Counted from the first letter of the stretch, positions 18,282 to 28,115 are shown. The stretch: 64,000 nt of DNA from Mycobacterium sp. Root265 (GCF_001428895.1 NZ_LMJA01000007.1:53612-117611), one strand, 5' to 3'. The notes: generated from the sequence alone by a model not told the origin. Program-made: numbers and translations.

Positions 18282-18746
18282 TCAGCGGTCCACGGCAGCG
18301 ACGAGGTCGAGTTCCACGCATGCGCCGCCCGGTAGCGACGCAACGCCGATCGCGGTGCGGGCATGGGCGCCGACCTCCGCGCCGAAGACGGCCAGAATGA
18401 GGCCGGATGCTCCGTCGATGACCGCCGGGTGGTCGGCCAGCGTCGGCGCGCCCCGCACGTATCCCCGCAGATGTAGCACCGCGGTGACGGCGTCGAGGCC
18501 GACCGCGGCATCGATGGCCGCGATCAGATTGAGCGCGGCGACCCGGGCCTGAGCCTGGGCGTGTTCGACCGTCACGTCGTCACCGACGACGCCGACGGTG
18601 CCGGGGCCGGCTGGGGTCCGCGCGGTGGCGCCGGAAACCCACAGCTGTCCGTTGTGCAGGCGGACGGGAAAATAGTTGCCCTTCGGGGGTGGGGGAGGCG
18701 GAACGGAGAGTCCGAGATCCGTGAGCCGGGCGTGTGGCGAGGTCAC
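18282..18746 (-). CDS. RidA-family enamine/imine deaminase
   Basis: The 154-residue protein is of the YjgF/YER057c/UK114 family. The conserved Arg in HARTAIGVASLPGG and the following Glu in CVELDLVA correspond to the ligand-binding Arg and nearby Glu of RidA. An N-terminal extension carries a six-proline run. The GTG at 18746 is chosen because GGAGG lies 9 bases upstream; the in-frame ATG at 18779 has no ribosome site and nearly touches the operator. RidA proteins hydrolyse reactive imines/enamines to 2-oxoacids plus ammonia, the step that would follow enamide ring opening. Confidence 0.85.
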   Translation of the reverse strand: MTSPHARLTDLGLSVPPPPPPKGNYFPVRLHNGQLWVSGATARTPAGPGTVGVVGDDVTVEHAQAQARVAALNLIAAIDAAVGLDAVTAVLHLRGYVRGAPTLADHPAVIDGASGLILAVFGAEVGAHARTAIGVASLPGGACVELDLVAAVDR

Positions 18747-18781
18747 TGGGATGTTCCTCCGTGGTCGATCGGTCGACATGG

Positions 18782-18808
18782 CAATATTGGATACTATATT
18801 CAACATTG
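18782..18808 (-). promoter_or_regulatory. extended dyad operator before the ridA-like gene
   Basis: The core TTGGATA-cta-TATTCAA (18787-18803) has one mismatch from the dyad at 497-513 and the same spacer. It is extended by flanking CAAT/ATTG arms (18782-18785 and 18805-18808) into a 27-bp imperfect palindrome. A minus-strand -10-like TATAGT sits inside the core. The site marks the right edge of the island; the next gene rightward is the conserved ylbL-like protease. Confidence 0.65.
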
Positions 18809-18948
18809 CCTCGGCGTCCCGTTTGGCGGCATCCCTGCCCTGAAGGGGCAATCCCCGCTGCCGAATGTCGTTGGCGGGCGCATCGGCAAAGCTCGTCCGG
18901 CCCGCCGGGTGCGGGCCGACCTGGCCCCGAACCTCTACTGTGGGCGGC

Positions 18949-19989
18949 GTGAACAGGCGGATTTTGACGCTGGTGGTCGCGCTCGTGCCCATCGTGGCGT
19001 TCGGGTTGCTGCTGTCGGTGGTGACGGTGCCCTTCGTCGCGTTGGGGCCCGGTCCGACGTTCGACACACTCGGTGAGATCGACGGCAAGCAGGTCGTGGA
19101 CATCAAGAGCACCGACGGGGTGGCCGGCGACATCACCCATCCGACCTCCGGTCACCTCAACATGACGACGGTGTCCCAGCGCGACGGTCTCTCCCTGGGC
19201 CAGGCCCTGGTGCTGTGGATGTCGGGCCGCGATCAGCTGATCCCGCGGGAGCTGGTGTATCCGCCGGACAAGTCGAAGGACGACATCGACAAGGGCAACA
19301 CCGCCGACTTCAAGCGGTCCGAGGACGACGCGGAGTACGCCGCCCTGTCCTATTTGAAGTACCCGAAGGCCGTCACCGTCGAGACCGTGGAGGACAAGGG
19401 CCCCTCGGCGGGCAAGCTGCAGCCCGGGGACGCCATCGACATGGTGAACAACGTCGAGGTGCCCGACCTGAACGCCTTCCAGGAGGTCGTGAAGAACACC
19501 AAGCCCGGCGAGCAGATCGTCATCGACTACCGCCGCAAGAACGCCCCCGCCGGCACCGCCACCATCACCCTCGGGAAACATCCCGAAGGGGATCGGGGAT
19601 ATCTGGGCATCGGGGTGCTCGACGCGCCGTGGGCCATGTTCGACATCGAGTTCAACCTGGCCAATATCGGCGGACCGTCGGCGGGCCTGATGTTCAGCCT
19701 TGCGGTCGTCGACAAGCTGACCACCGGAGAACTCAACGACGGCAAGTTCGTCGCCGGCACCGGCACCATCGACGCCGAAGGCAAGGTCGGCTCCATCGGC
19801 GGCATCACCCACAAGATTCTGGCCGCCCGGGAGGCCGGGGCGACGGTGTTCCTGGTCCCGGCCGAGAACTGCGCCGAGGCCCTCACCGCGCACGAGGACG
19901 GCCTGCAACTGGTGAAGGTCGACACGCTCAGCACCGCGGTGGACGCGCTGAACACGATTTCTGCCGGTGGCGAACCCCCTACATGCTGA
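18949..19989 (+). CDS. YlbL/Lon-like PDZ domain serine protease
   Basis: The 346-residue protein has one N-terminal transmembrane segment (LTLVVALVPIVAFGLLL), a PDZ domain (VEDKGPSAGKLQPGDAID) and a C-terminal Lon-type proteolytic domain. The catalytic dyad is Ser about 244 (GGPSAGLMFSL) and Lys about 289 (GGITHKIL), with the usual spacing. It corresponds to the conserved mycobacterial Rv3194c-type protein next to UPF0182. The GTG at 18949 gives the normal N terminus; the upstream extension lacks family features. It is expected to act at the membrane's outer face in envelope proteolysis. Confidence 0.9.
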   Translation: MNRRILTLVVALVPIVAFGLLLSVVTVPFVALGPGPTFDTLGEIDGKQVVDIKSTDGVAGDITHPTSGHLNMTTVSQRDGLSLGQALVLWMSGRDQLIPRELVYPPDKSKDDIDKGNTADFKRSEDDAEYAALSYLKYPKAVTVETVEDKGPSAGKLQPGDAIDMVNNVEVPDLNAFQEVVKNTKPGEQIVIDYRRKNAPAGTATITLGKHPEGDRGYLGIGVLDAPWAMFDIEFNLANIGGPSAGLMFSLAVVDKLTTGELNDGKFVAGTGTIDAEGKVGSIGGITHKILAAREAGATVFLVPAENCAEALTAHEDGLQLVKVDTLSTAVDALNTISAGGEPPTC

Positions 19990-20011
19990 GAGGTTCCTTG
20001 GCGGGTACTGC

Positions 20012-20042
20012 GTAGAGTTGGGGCAAGTAGTGGCCCCTCTAC
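20012..20042 (+). other. hairpin between the ylbL-like and UPF0182 genes
   Basis: GTAGA and GGGGC (20012-20024, separated by GTT) can pair with GCCCCTCTAC (20033-20042) across an 8-base loop. There is no T-run, so it is a weak terminator candidate and may be a leader structure of the UPF0182 transcript. Confidence 0.3.
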
Positions 20043-20091
20043 AGGGATTCAGACTTGCTGAGGCCACAGACCATGGACTGGAGTTGAAGAG

Positions 20092-23000
20092 TTGGGTATG
20101 CGGCCCGCGGCACGAATGCCGCAGCTGACACGTCGGAGCCGGGTTCTTATCGGCGTCGCGGTAGCTGTAGTCCTGTTGTTGTTGGTGGGCCCACGGTTCA
20201 TCGACGGGTATGTCGACTGGCTGTTCTTCGGCGAGCTCGGGTACCGCTCGGTGTTCACCACGGTGTTGTTCACCCGCATCGCACTGTTCCTGGTGGCCGC
20301 GGTGGTGTTCGGCGCGGTGGTCTTCGCGGCCATGACGCTGGCCTACCGCACCCGCCCGGTGTTCGTGCCGACGGTGGGACCCAACGATCCGGTGGCCCGC
20401 TACCGCACCACCGTGATGAGCCGGTTGCGGCTGTTCGGTATCGGCATCCCGGTCTTCATCGGTCTGCTGGCCGGCATCATCGCGCAGAGCTACTGGCCGC
20501 AGGTTCAGCTGTTCCTGCACGGCGGCGAGTTCGGCATCACCGATCCGCAGTTCGGTATCGACCTCGGTTTCTACGCCTTCGATCTGCCCTTCTACCGCCT
20601 GATTCTGAACTACATGTTCTTCGCGGTGTTCCTGGCGTTCGTGGCGAACCTGTTGGGCCACTACCTGTTCGGCGGTATCCGGCTGTCCGGGCGCTCCGGC
20701 GCACTCAGCCGTGCGGCCCGCATCCAGCTGATCGCGCTGGCCGGCACCCTGGTGCTGCTCAAGGCCGTCGCCTACTGGCTGGACCGCTACGAACTGCTGA
20801 GCAACACCCGCGCCGGTAAGCCCTTCACCGGTGCCGGTTACACCGATATCAACGCGGTGCTGCCGGCCAAGTTGATCCTGCTGGCCATCGCCGTCATCTG
20901 CGCGGTGGCGGTCTTCTCGGCACTGGTCCTGCGTGATCTGCGAATCCCGGCCATCGGTCTGGTGCTGTTGCTGCTGTCCTCCCTGGTGGTGGGTGCGGGC
21001 TGGCCACTGGTCGTCGAGCAGTTCAGCGTCAAGCCCAACGCGGCGCAGAAGGAAAGCGAATACATCAGTCGAAGTATCGACGCGACCAGACACGCCTACG
21101 GGCTGACCGATGAAGTGGTGACCTACCGCAACTACAGCGGTGATGCCGCGGCGACGGCCCAGCAGGTCGCCGCGGACCGGGCCACCACCTCGAACATCCG
21201 GCTGCTCGATCCGACGATCGTCAGCCCGGCGTTCACCCAGTTCCAACAGGGCAAGAACTTCTACAACTTCCCCGACCAGCTGTCGATGGACCGCTACGTC
21301 GGCCCGGACGGCCAGATCCGCGATTACGTGGTGGCCGCGCGTGAGCTGAACCCGGACCGGTTGATCGACAACCAGCGCGACTGGATCAACCGCCACACCG
21401 TCTACACCCACGGCAATGGCTTCGTCGCCTCGCCGGCCAACACGGTGCGCGGTATCGCCAATGACCCGAACCAGAACGGTGGCTACCCGGAATTCCTGGC
21501 CAGTGTGGTCGGCGCCAACGGTGGTGTGGTGTCCCCGGGTCCGGCGCCCCTGGATCAGCCCCGCATCTACTTCGGCCCGGTGATCGCCGGTGCCCCCGAG
21601 GATTACGCGATCGTCGGCAAGAACGGCGATGTCGACCGCGAGTACGACTACGAGACCAACACCGAGACCAAGAACTACACCTACGGTGGCACCGGCGGTG
21701 TGGGGATCGGCAACTGGATCAACCGTGGAGTGTTCGCGGCCAAGTTCGCCGAGCGGAACTTCCTGCTGTCCAACGTGATCGGCGAGAACAGCCGGATCCT
21801 GTTCAACCGGGACCCCGCGGATCGCGTCAAGGCGGTGGCGCCCTGGCTGGACACCGACAACGGTGTCTATCCCGCGATCGTCAACAAGCGCATGGTGTGG
21901 ATCGTCGACGGTTACACCACGCTGGACAACTACCCGTACTCGGAGTTGACCACGCTGTCGAACGCCACCATCGACTCCAACGAGGTCGCGGTCAACCGGT
22001 TGCTGCCGGACAAGCAGGTGTCCTACATCCGTAACTCGGTGAAGGCCACCGTCGATGCCTACGACGGCACGGTGACGCTGTACGCCCAGGACGAGACCGA
22101 CCCGGTGCTCAAGGCCTGGATGTCGGTCTTCCCGGACACCGTGAAGCCCAAGTCGGAGATCTCGGCGGACCTGCAGGAGCACCTGCGCTACCCCGAGGAT
22201 CTGTTCAAGGTGCAGCGCTCACTGCTGGCCAAGTACCACGTCGACGATCCGGTGAAGTTCTTCACCAACGCCGACTTCTGGGATGTGCCACTGGATCCCA
22301 ACCCGACGGCCAGCAGTTTCCAGCCGCCGTACTACATCGTGGCCACGGACCAGGCGCGTCAGGACGGCACCCCGTCGTTCCAGCTGACCAGCGCGATGAA
22401 CTGGATCAGGCGTGACTTCCTGGCCGCCTACATCAGCGCGAGTTCGGACCCGGACACCTACGGCAAGCTCACGGTGCTCACGGTGCCCGGTCAGGTCAAC
22501 GGTCCCAAGCTGGCCTTCAACGCGATCAGCACCGACACCGCGGTGTCCACCGAGTTGGGTCAGATCGGCCGCGACAACCAGAACCGGATCCGCTGGGGCA
22601 ACCTGCTGACGTTGCCGATCGGCAACGGTGGCCTGCTCTATGTCGCCCCGATCTACGCCTCGCCAGGTGCCAGTGATGCGGCGTCGTCCTACCCGCGCCT
22701 CATCCGGGTGGCGATGATGTACAACGACAAGGTCGGCTACGGCCCGACGGTCCGTGACGCGCTGGATGAGATCTTCGGCGCCGGTGCGGGTGCAACCGCG
22801 ACGGGCCCGGCGCCCGCCGAGGGACAGCCGGCAGCACGCCCGCCGGCCCAGCCTGCGGCCAATCCGCAGGCCACTCCGCCGCAGCAGGGGAGTGCGCCCG
22901 CGGCGACGCCGCCGCCTGCCGCGGTGGTGCCGGGCGGTCCCGTGCAGTTGTCGGGGGCGAAAGCCGCTGCGCTGCAGGAGGTCAATGCCGCGCTGGACAA

Positions 23001-23097
23001 TATGCAGCAGGCCCAGACCGGTGGTGACTTCGCCGAGTTCGGTGCCGCGCTGCAGCGCCTCGACGATGCGATGAACAAGTACCGCGAGGCCAGGTAG
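20092..23097 (+). CDS. UPF0182 family membrane protein
   Basis: This 1001-residue protein belongs to the UPF0182 family (Rv3193c type). The N-terminal third has about seven transmembrane helices, starting with [21 protein letters not shown] large extracytoplasmic domain follows, and the C terminus contains an Ala/Pro-rich linker (about residues 900-950) before a short helical end. The biochemical function is unknown. The TTG start at 20092 gives the MGMRPxARMPxLTRRSR N terminus I recall for orthologues; the ATG at 20098 is an alternative. Adjacency to the PDZ protease is conserved in mycobacteria. Confidence 0.92.
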   Translation: MGMRPAARMPQLTRRSRVLIGVAVAVVLLLLVGPRFIDGYVDWLFFGELGYRSVFTTVLFTRIALFLVAAVVFGAVVFAAMTLAYRTRPVFVPTVGPNDPVARYRTTVMSRLRLFGIGIPVFIGLLAGIIAQSYWPQVQLFLHGGEFGITDPQFGIDLGFYAFDLPFYRLILNYMFFAVFLAFVANLLGHYLFGGIRLSGRSGALSRAARIQLIALAGTLVLLKAVAYWLDRYELLSNTRAGKPFTGAGYTDINAVLPAKLILLAIAVICAVAVFSALVLRDLRIPAIGLVLLLLSSLVVGAGWPLVVEQFSVKPNAAQKESEYISRSIDATRHAYGLTDEVVTYRNYSGDAAATAQQVAADRATTSNIRLLDPTIVSPAFTQFQQGKNFYNFPDQLSMDRYVGPDGQIRDYVVAARELNPDRLIDNQRDWINRHTVYTHGNGFVASPANTVRGIANDPNQNGGYPEFLASVVGANGGVVSPGPAPLDQPRIYFGPVIAGAPEDYAIVGKNGDVDREYDYETNTETKNYTYGGTGGVGIGNWINRGVFAAKFAERNFLLSNVIGENSRILFNRDPADRVKAVAPWLDTDNGVYPAIVNKRMVWIVDGYTTLDNYPYSELTTLSNATIDSNEVAVNRLLPDKQVSYIRNSVKATVDAYDGTVTLYAQDETDPVLKAWMSVFPDTVKPKSEISADLQEHLRYPEDLFKVQRSLLAKYHVDDPVKFFTNADFWDVPLDPNPTASSFQPPYYIVATDQARQDGTPSFQLTSAMNWIRRDFLAAYISASSDPDTYGKLTVLTVPGQVNGPKLAFNAISTDTAVSTELGQIGRDNQNRIRWGNLLTLPIGNGGLLYVAPIYASPGASDAASSYPRLIRVAMMYNDKVGYGPTVRDALDEIFGAGAGATATGPAPAEGQPAARPPAQPAANPQATPPQQGSAPAATPPPAAVVPGGPVQLSGAKAAALQEVNAALDNMQQAQTGGDFAEFGAALQRLDDAMNKYREAR

Positions 23098-23110
23098 CTC
23101 CTTTCCCTTC

Positions 23111-23175
23111 CCGCGAGCGTGCGTGTCTGCGGCCGGACACGCCGCGCCAGGCCCTGACTTTGCGCACGCTCGCGG
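23111..23175. repeat. nested inverted repeat (possible intergenic repeat element)
   Basis: A perfect 13-bp inverted repeat, CCGCGAGCGTGCG (23111-23123) and CGCACGCTCGCGG (23163-23175), encloses a smaller GTGTC...GACAC hairpin (about 23123-23140). It fills the gap between the UPF0182 stop and the SARP-type regulator. The layout resembles dispersed intergenic palindromes of fast-growing mycobacteria, though no second copy occurs in this window. It could also act as a factor-dependent terminator. Confidence 0.6.
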
Positions 23176-23204
23176 CGGGGGGATGCTCGGATTAAGCTGC
23201 TGCC

Positions 23205-26200
23205 GTGCACTATCGGCTGCTCGGACCGCTGCAGGTGCTGCGTGACGGTTCGCCGGTCGATATCGGCCCGCCCAAACAGCGTGCCGCGCTGGCCGTCCTG
23301 TTGCTCGCCGACGGTGGAGTCGTCTCGGTCGACCGGCTGATCGATGCGATCTGGGCCGACGATGTGCCGGCCAGTGCCACCGCGAGTCTGCAGGCCTACG
23401 TCTCCAATCTGCGCAAGGCGTTGCGCGCCGATGATGGCGCGGTCACCTCGCCCATCGTCCGGCAACCCCCGGGTTATTACCTCGATGTCAGCGCCGCGAC
23501 GGTCGACACCGCGGTGTTCGCGACCGCGTGTGCCCGGGCGGCCGGCGCGGTCGCGACAGGCCGGTGGGATGACGCGCTGGTGGCCGCGGAGCAGGCGCTG
23601 TCGCTGTGGCGGGGACCGCTGTTGGAGGATCTGCGCGACGAGCCGTGGGTGGCCGCAGAAGCCGTGCGCCTCGACGAGTTGCGCAGCGAGTGCCTGGACG
23701 CGCGGATCACCGCACTGCTCGCGCTGAACCGGCCCGCCTCGGCGTTGGCCGACATCGCCGCCCTGCGGGCCGTCGATCCGTACCGTGACCGGGGATGCTG
23801 GCTGCACATGGTGGCGCTGTACCGCTCCGGTCGTGCCGCCGACGCGCTGGAGACCTACACCCGGCATGCCCGCGCGCTCGATGATGAGCTGGGTCTGGAA
23901 CCCGGGGCCGAACTGCGTGAGCTGCAGACTGCGGTGCTGCGTCAGGCCCCCGAGTTGGCGGCCTGGCCGCGGCCGCCGGGCTGGACGGGTGCCGAGGACA
24001 TCCCCACGCCCGCCGCGGTGCACGCCGCGGACACCGCGCCGCCGTCCAGCGCGCAGGACCTCGTCGGACGTGATCGCGAACTGGGCACGGTGGCAAGCAT
24101 TCTCGCGTCCGCCGAGGCCGGGTCGACCCGCTGGCTCGTGCTGTCGGGGCCACCTGGAATCGGCAAGACCCGGCTGGCCGAGGAGGCCGTCGCCCGGGTG
24201 CGTGCCGCCGGAGGTGACACCGTGTGGGTCAGTTGTCCCGACGAGCGGGGGACACCGCCGTGGTGGCCGATGCGCCAGCTGGTCCGGACGCTCGGTGCCG
24301 ACGCCGACGAGCTGCTGGCGGTGCCCGCGCACGCCGACCCGGACACCGCCCGATTCGCGGTGTACGAGCGGGTGCAGACCCTGCTCGAATCGGCGCCGCG
24401 GTTGCTCGCCGTCGTGATCGATGATGTGCAGTGGGCGGATTCGGCGTCGGCCGCCTGCCTGGCCTATATCGCCGGCGCCCTACGGGACCGTCCGCTGGCG
24501 ATGATCCTGACCGTCCGCGACGGCGAGTACCCGTCGGATGTGTTGCGGTTGTTGGGGACTGCGACACGTGGCGTGGCCAACCGGCATATCCAGGTGCCCG
24601 CGCTGTCTGCGGCCGACGTCGCAACGCTGGCGAACCAGATTGCCGACGATCACGTGGCGGAGGCCGAGGCCGCCGCGCTGGCCGACCGCACCGGGGGCAA
24701 CCCGTTCTTCGTGTCCGAGTATGCGCGCCTGCCCCGGGCCGAGCGGCTCGGCGGGGAGATCCCGACCGCGGTGAAGTCGGTGCTGGAACGCCGGCTCGGT
24801 GCGCTGGATCCCGCTGTGCTGCAGACATTGCGGACCGCCGCCATCATCGGTGACGCCATCGACCGCGACGCGCTGCCGGTGCTGGCCGGTGCGACCCGGC
24901 TGGACCTCGACACCCTGGCCGACTACCTCGACGAAGCCGCCGACGAGCGCATCGTGGTGGCCGCACCCACCGGCGACGGCTACGTCTTCGCACATGGGCT
25001 GCTGCGGGCCCAGCTGATCGCGGGCATGCCCGCGCTGCGCCGCCAGCGTGTGCACGCCAAGGTCGCCGAGGTGCTTGCCGGCGCCACGACCGACGAGGCG
25101 CTGACCCGTCGGGCCGGGCACCTGATCGCGGCACAGCCCCTGGTGGAACCGCAGGAGGTGGTCGCCGCGTGCCGGCTCGCCGCCGAACGGGCCACCGCGA
25201 GTTGGAGTTCGGACATCGCTGCGCGGTGGTGGCAGGCCGCGCTGGACGCCTATGACCGGCTGCCGCAGGCGCAGCAATCCGATACCGAGCGTGACGCGCT
25301 CACGGTGTCGATGCTGGAGGCGCACTCCCGTGCCGGACGCGGCCGGCTGGTCCTGGACGCAGTGGAGCGCTACCTGGTGCAGGCACTGCGGGCGGGCCGG
25401 GCGGCGACGGCGGGCCGGGTGGCCAGTGCGCTGCTGCGCGCCAGCGGCGGGTGGCCGTGGTTGGCTCCGGGCGAGGATCCCGGAGCGGTGCTCGCTTTGC
25501 TGGATCGCGCTGCGGCACTGTGTGACTCGGACTCTGCTGCAGGCGCCCGGGTGCGGGCGGCCTTGGCGGTCGGGCACTGTTACGACAGGGACCCCACGGT
25601 GGCTGCCGATATCCTGGAGCGCGCCGAAGCGCTGGCAGCCCGCGCCCACGATCCCGATGTCACCGCCGACGTGCTGATGGGGCGGCTCATCACCTACTCC
25701 GGGGTGACGAGCTCCAGCGCGGAAAGCCTCGCCTGGATCGAGCAGCTGAACGCATTGCGGCACAGCCGGTCCCGGGAGGACAACGTCATCGCCGCATCGG
25801 TGGCCACCATGGCTGCGATGTCGCTGGGCGATGTGGAGGGCGCGGTACGCCATCTCGCGGCGGGTATCGCCGGCAGCGAGGAGTTGCAGCTGCCGGTCCT
25901 GCGTGCGCAGTTGCGGTGGATGGAGGCGGTACTGGCGATCTGGCGCGGTGACTTCGCTGAGGCGCGCCGGCACCACACCATCGCCGCGCACGTGCATGAG
26001 CAGACCGAACTGTATGTGGCGGGCAGCGGCATGGTCGCCGAGGCCAGCTTGCTGTGGGAAATGGGCGGACCCGTACCCGATCTGCCGGATGTGGCGACCC
26101 AGGCTGCCTCGGGCGGCCAGAGCCTGGTCGATCTGGTGCGCGCGGTGGCACTGGGCCTGCAGCAGGGTCCGGTCGCGCGCGAGAATGCGCGGGCACTGTT

Positions 26201-26636
26201 GGCCGAGCGGTTCGGCCCGTCTGCCACCCGGGCTCAGATCTGGACGACGCTGGGCCACAACACCTTCCTGGCGCACCTGGCCGCCGAACACGGCCTCACC
26301 GAGTTTGCCGGCAGGTTGCTCACCGAGCTGGAGCCGTTCGTCGACCGGATCGCGGTGATCGGGCAGGTCGGCTCGGCCGGTCCGGTGGCGCTCGGGACAG
26401 CCCGGCTGCACGCACTGGCCGGTGACCGGGCCCGGGCCTTCGAGCATCTGGCGCAGGCGCGGGAACTGGCCCGGCGGACCGGTGGGGTGCCGTCGCTGGT
26501 GCGCTGCGACCTGCTGGCCGGCGAGCTGGCAGACCCGGCGGATCGCGCGGTGTGGGCGGCACGGGTCGACGCCGACGCGCGCCGCCTCGGCATGGCCGGA
26601 GTTGCCGAAAGGGCTGCTGAACTGGGATCGAGGTGA
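23205..26636 (+). CDS. SARP/BTAD-domain ATPase transcriptional regulator
   Basis: The 1143-residue AfsR-like regulator starts MHYRLLGPLQVLRDGSPVDI with an OmpR-type winged helix (residues about 1-95) and a BTAD domain (about 100-245). An AAA/NB-ATPase follows with Walker A GPPGIGKTRLAEEAV (about residue 316) and Walker B LLAVVIDDVQWADS. The C-terminal half is alpha-helical and TPR-like. It begins at a GTG and is followed 83 bp later by an FAD oxidase, which it may control. It binds DNA in response to ATP and unknown signals; targets are not evident. Confidence 0.85.
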   Translation: MHYRLLGPLQVLRDGSPVDIGPPKQRAALAVLLLADGGVVSVDRLIDAIWADDVPASATASLQAYVSNLRKALRADDGAVTSPIVRQPPGYYLDVSAATVDTAVFATACARAAGAVATGRWDDALVAAEQALSLWRGPLLEDLRDEPWVAAEAVRLDELRSECLDARITALLALNRPASALADIAALRAVDPYRDRGCWLHMVALYRSGRAADALETYTRHARALDDELGLEPGAELRELQTAVLRQAPELAAWPRPPGWTGAEDIPTPAAVHAADTAPPSSAQDLVGRDRELGTVASILASAEAGSTRWLVLSGPPGIGKTRLAEEAVARVRAAGGDTVWVSCPDERGTPPWWPMRQLVRTLGADADELLAVPAHADPDTARFAVYERVQTLLESAPRLLAVVIDDVQWADSASAACLAYIAGALRDRPLAMILTVRDGEYPSDVLRLLGTATRGVANRHIQVPALSAADVATLANQIADDHVAEAEAAALADRTGGNPFFVSEYARLPRAERLGGEIPTAVKSVLERRLGALDPAVLQTLRTAAIIGDAIDRDALPVLAGATRLDLDTLADYLDEAADERIVVAAPTGDGYVFAHGLLRAQLIAGMPALRRQRVHAKVAEVLAGATTDEALTRRAGHLIAAQPLVEPQEVVAACRLAAERATASWSSDIAARWWQAALDAYDRLPQAQQSDTERDALTVSMLEAHSRAGRGRLVLDAVERYLVQALRAGRAATAGRVASALLRASGGWPWLAPGEDPGAVLALLDRAAALCDSDSAAGARVRAALAVGHCYDRDPTVAADILERAEALAARAHDPDVTADVLMGRLITYSGVTSSSAESLAWIEQLNALRHSRSREDNVIAASVATMAAMSLGDVEGAVRHLAAGIAGSEELQLPVLRAQLRWMEAVLAIWRGDFAEARRHHTIAAHVHEQTELYVAGSGMVAEASLLWEMGGPVPDLPDVATQAASGGQSLVDLVRAVALGLQQGPVARENARALLAERFGPSATRAQIWTTLGHNTFLAHLAAEHGLTEFAGRLLTELEPFVDRIAVIGQVGSAGPVALGTARLHALAGDRARAFEHLAQARELARRTGGVPSLVRCDLLAGELADPADRAVWAARVDADARRLGMAGVAERAAELGSR

Positions 26637-26719
26637 CTTGGGGCCGGCTCCAAGAAGATGCCAAGTGGGCCGGGACATCGTGGGTCCCGATGAACAGCCC
26701 TGCCCGAAAGGACCCTCGA

Positions 26720-28105
26720 ATGACCCTGGCCGAATCGGTCGACAACAGCGTGGTGTCGACACTGCCCGACCATGTCAGCGCCCTGGTCGCGCTGCCCGGC
26801 GAGCCCGGCTATGAACGCTGCACACCGTGGAACGTGGCCGTGCCAGTCCGTCCGGCCGCCGTGGTGTTCGCCACCTCACCGCATCACGTCGCTGAGGCCG
26901 TCCGGTTCGCCGCAGGCCACGGTCTGAAGGTCACCGTGCAGGCGACCGGCCACGGCGCGATCCCGGTGGGTGCAGATGCCATCCTGGTGCAGACCGGTGC
27001 GATGACCGACTGTGTCGTCGACCTACCCGCCCGGACCGCCCGGGTCGGGGCGGGCGCGCGGTGGCAGCACGTGCTGGACGCGGCCGCACCGCACGGGCTC
27101 GCGTCGCTGTGCGGATCGTCACCGAATGTGGGTGTGGTCGGATTCCTCACCGGTGCCGGCGTGGGCCCGCTGGTGCGCAGCGTCGGGGTGTCCTCGGACT
27201 ACGTGCGTTCCTTCGATCTTGTCACCGGCGCGGGGGAGTTGTTGCACGTGACGCCCGAGGAGCACGCCGAGTTGTACTGGGGGCTGCGCGGCGGCAAGGC
27301 CACTCTCGGCATCGTCACCGGTGCGGAGATCGACCTGCTGCCCATCTCCGAGTTCTACGGTGGCGCTTTGTATTTCGACGGCGCCGATGCCGCGGCGGTG
27401 CTGCGCGGCTGGCAACAGTGGAGTGCCGGACTGCCGGAGAACATCAACACCTCCGTCGCCTTCCAACAGCTGCCGCCGTTGCCCGGGGTGCCCGAGCCGC
27501 TGGCGGGCCGGCTGACCCTCGCGGTGCGCTACACCGCATTGGACGACTTCTCCGAGGCCGCAGCACTTCTGGCGCCGATGCGGGAAACCGCGACGCCGGT
27601 GCTGGACACCGTCGGGGTGCTGCCGTACGCCGCGATCGGAGCGGTGCACGCCGACCCGGTCGATCCCATGCCTGTGCACGAGGAGCAGGTTCTGCTGCGC
27701 GAATTCGGCGCGGACGCAGTCGATATCTTGCTGGCCGCCGCGGGACCGGGTTCGGCATCGGTGCAGACCATCGTAGAGGTCCGGCTGCTCGGTGGGGCGA
27801 TGGCACGACAGGCGCCGCACCGCAGCGCGTTCTGCCACCGTCAGGCGGCATACGCGGTGACCGTCATCGGGGTGCCCATGGGCCCGTCCGCCGAACTGGT
27901 GCCCGCACAGGCGCGCGCGTTGACGCATGCCCTGGCGCCGTGGTCGACGGGCGGTCTGCTGCCCAACTTTGCGCCCGCGGCGGACCCGGCGCGCATGGCA
28001 AGGGCCTACGACGAGGACACCCGGCACTGGCTGGCCGCGCTGGCGGACCGATATGACCCGGCCGGCGTACTGAAGACCGGTCTTGTGGTGCGGTTCTCGG
28101 CCTGA
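26720..28105 (+). CDS. FAD-binding PCMH-type oxidoreductase (BBE domain)
   Basis: The 461-residue flavoprotein has an FAD_binding_4 domain with VQATGHGAIPVG, where the His is the usual covalent FAD attachment site of the 6-hydroxynicotine-oxidase/BBE group, and SSPNVGVVGFLTGAGVGPL. The C-terminal berberine-bridge segment ends YDPAGVLKTGLVV. The ATG at 26720 has GAAAGGA 8 bases upstream and is preferred over the GTG at 26633. It lies behind the SARP-type regulator. It oxidises an unknown small molecule using oxygen. Confidence 0.85.
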   Translation: MTLAESVDNSVVSTLPDHVSALVALPGEPGYERCTPWNVAVPVRPAAVVFATSPHHVAEAVRFAAGHGLKVTVQATGHGAIPVGADAILVQTGAMTDCVVDLPARTARVGAGARWQHVLDAAAPHGLASLCGSSPNVGVVGFLTGAGVGPLVRSVGVSSDYVRSFDLVTGAGELLHVTPEEHAELYWGLRGGKATLGIVTGAEIDLLPISEFYGGALYFDGADAAAVLRGWQQWSAGLPENINTSVAFQQLPPLPGVPEPLAGRLTLAVRYTALDDFSEAAALLAPMRETATPVLDTVGVLPYAAIGAVHADPVDPMPVHEEQVLLREFGADAVDILLAAAGPGSASVQTIVEVRLLGGAMARQAPHRSAFCHRQAAYAVTVIGVPMGPSAELVPAQARALTHALAPWSTGGLLPNFAPAADPARMARAYDEDTRHWLAALADRYDPAGVLKTGLVVRFSA

Positions 28106-28115
28106 AAATGGCGCT

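Noticed and set aside
18580-22182. 1200-residue open frame on the minus strand
   Set aside because: It is antisense to the ylbL-like and UPF0182 genes, is rich in His/Arg/Gln low-complexity sequence and has no domain; it is a shadow of GC-rich codon usage.
26633-26719. GTG start at 26633 for the FAD oxidase
   Set aside because: It would overlap the SARP gene end and add 29 residues without family features; the ATG at 26720 has a clear ribosome site.
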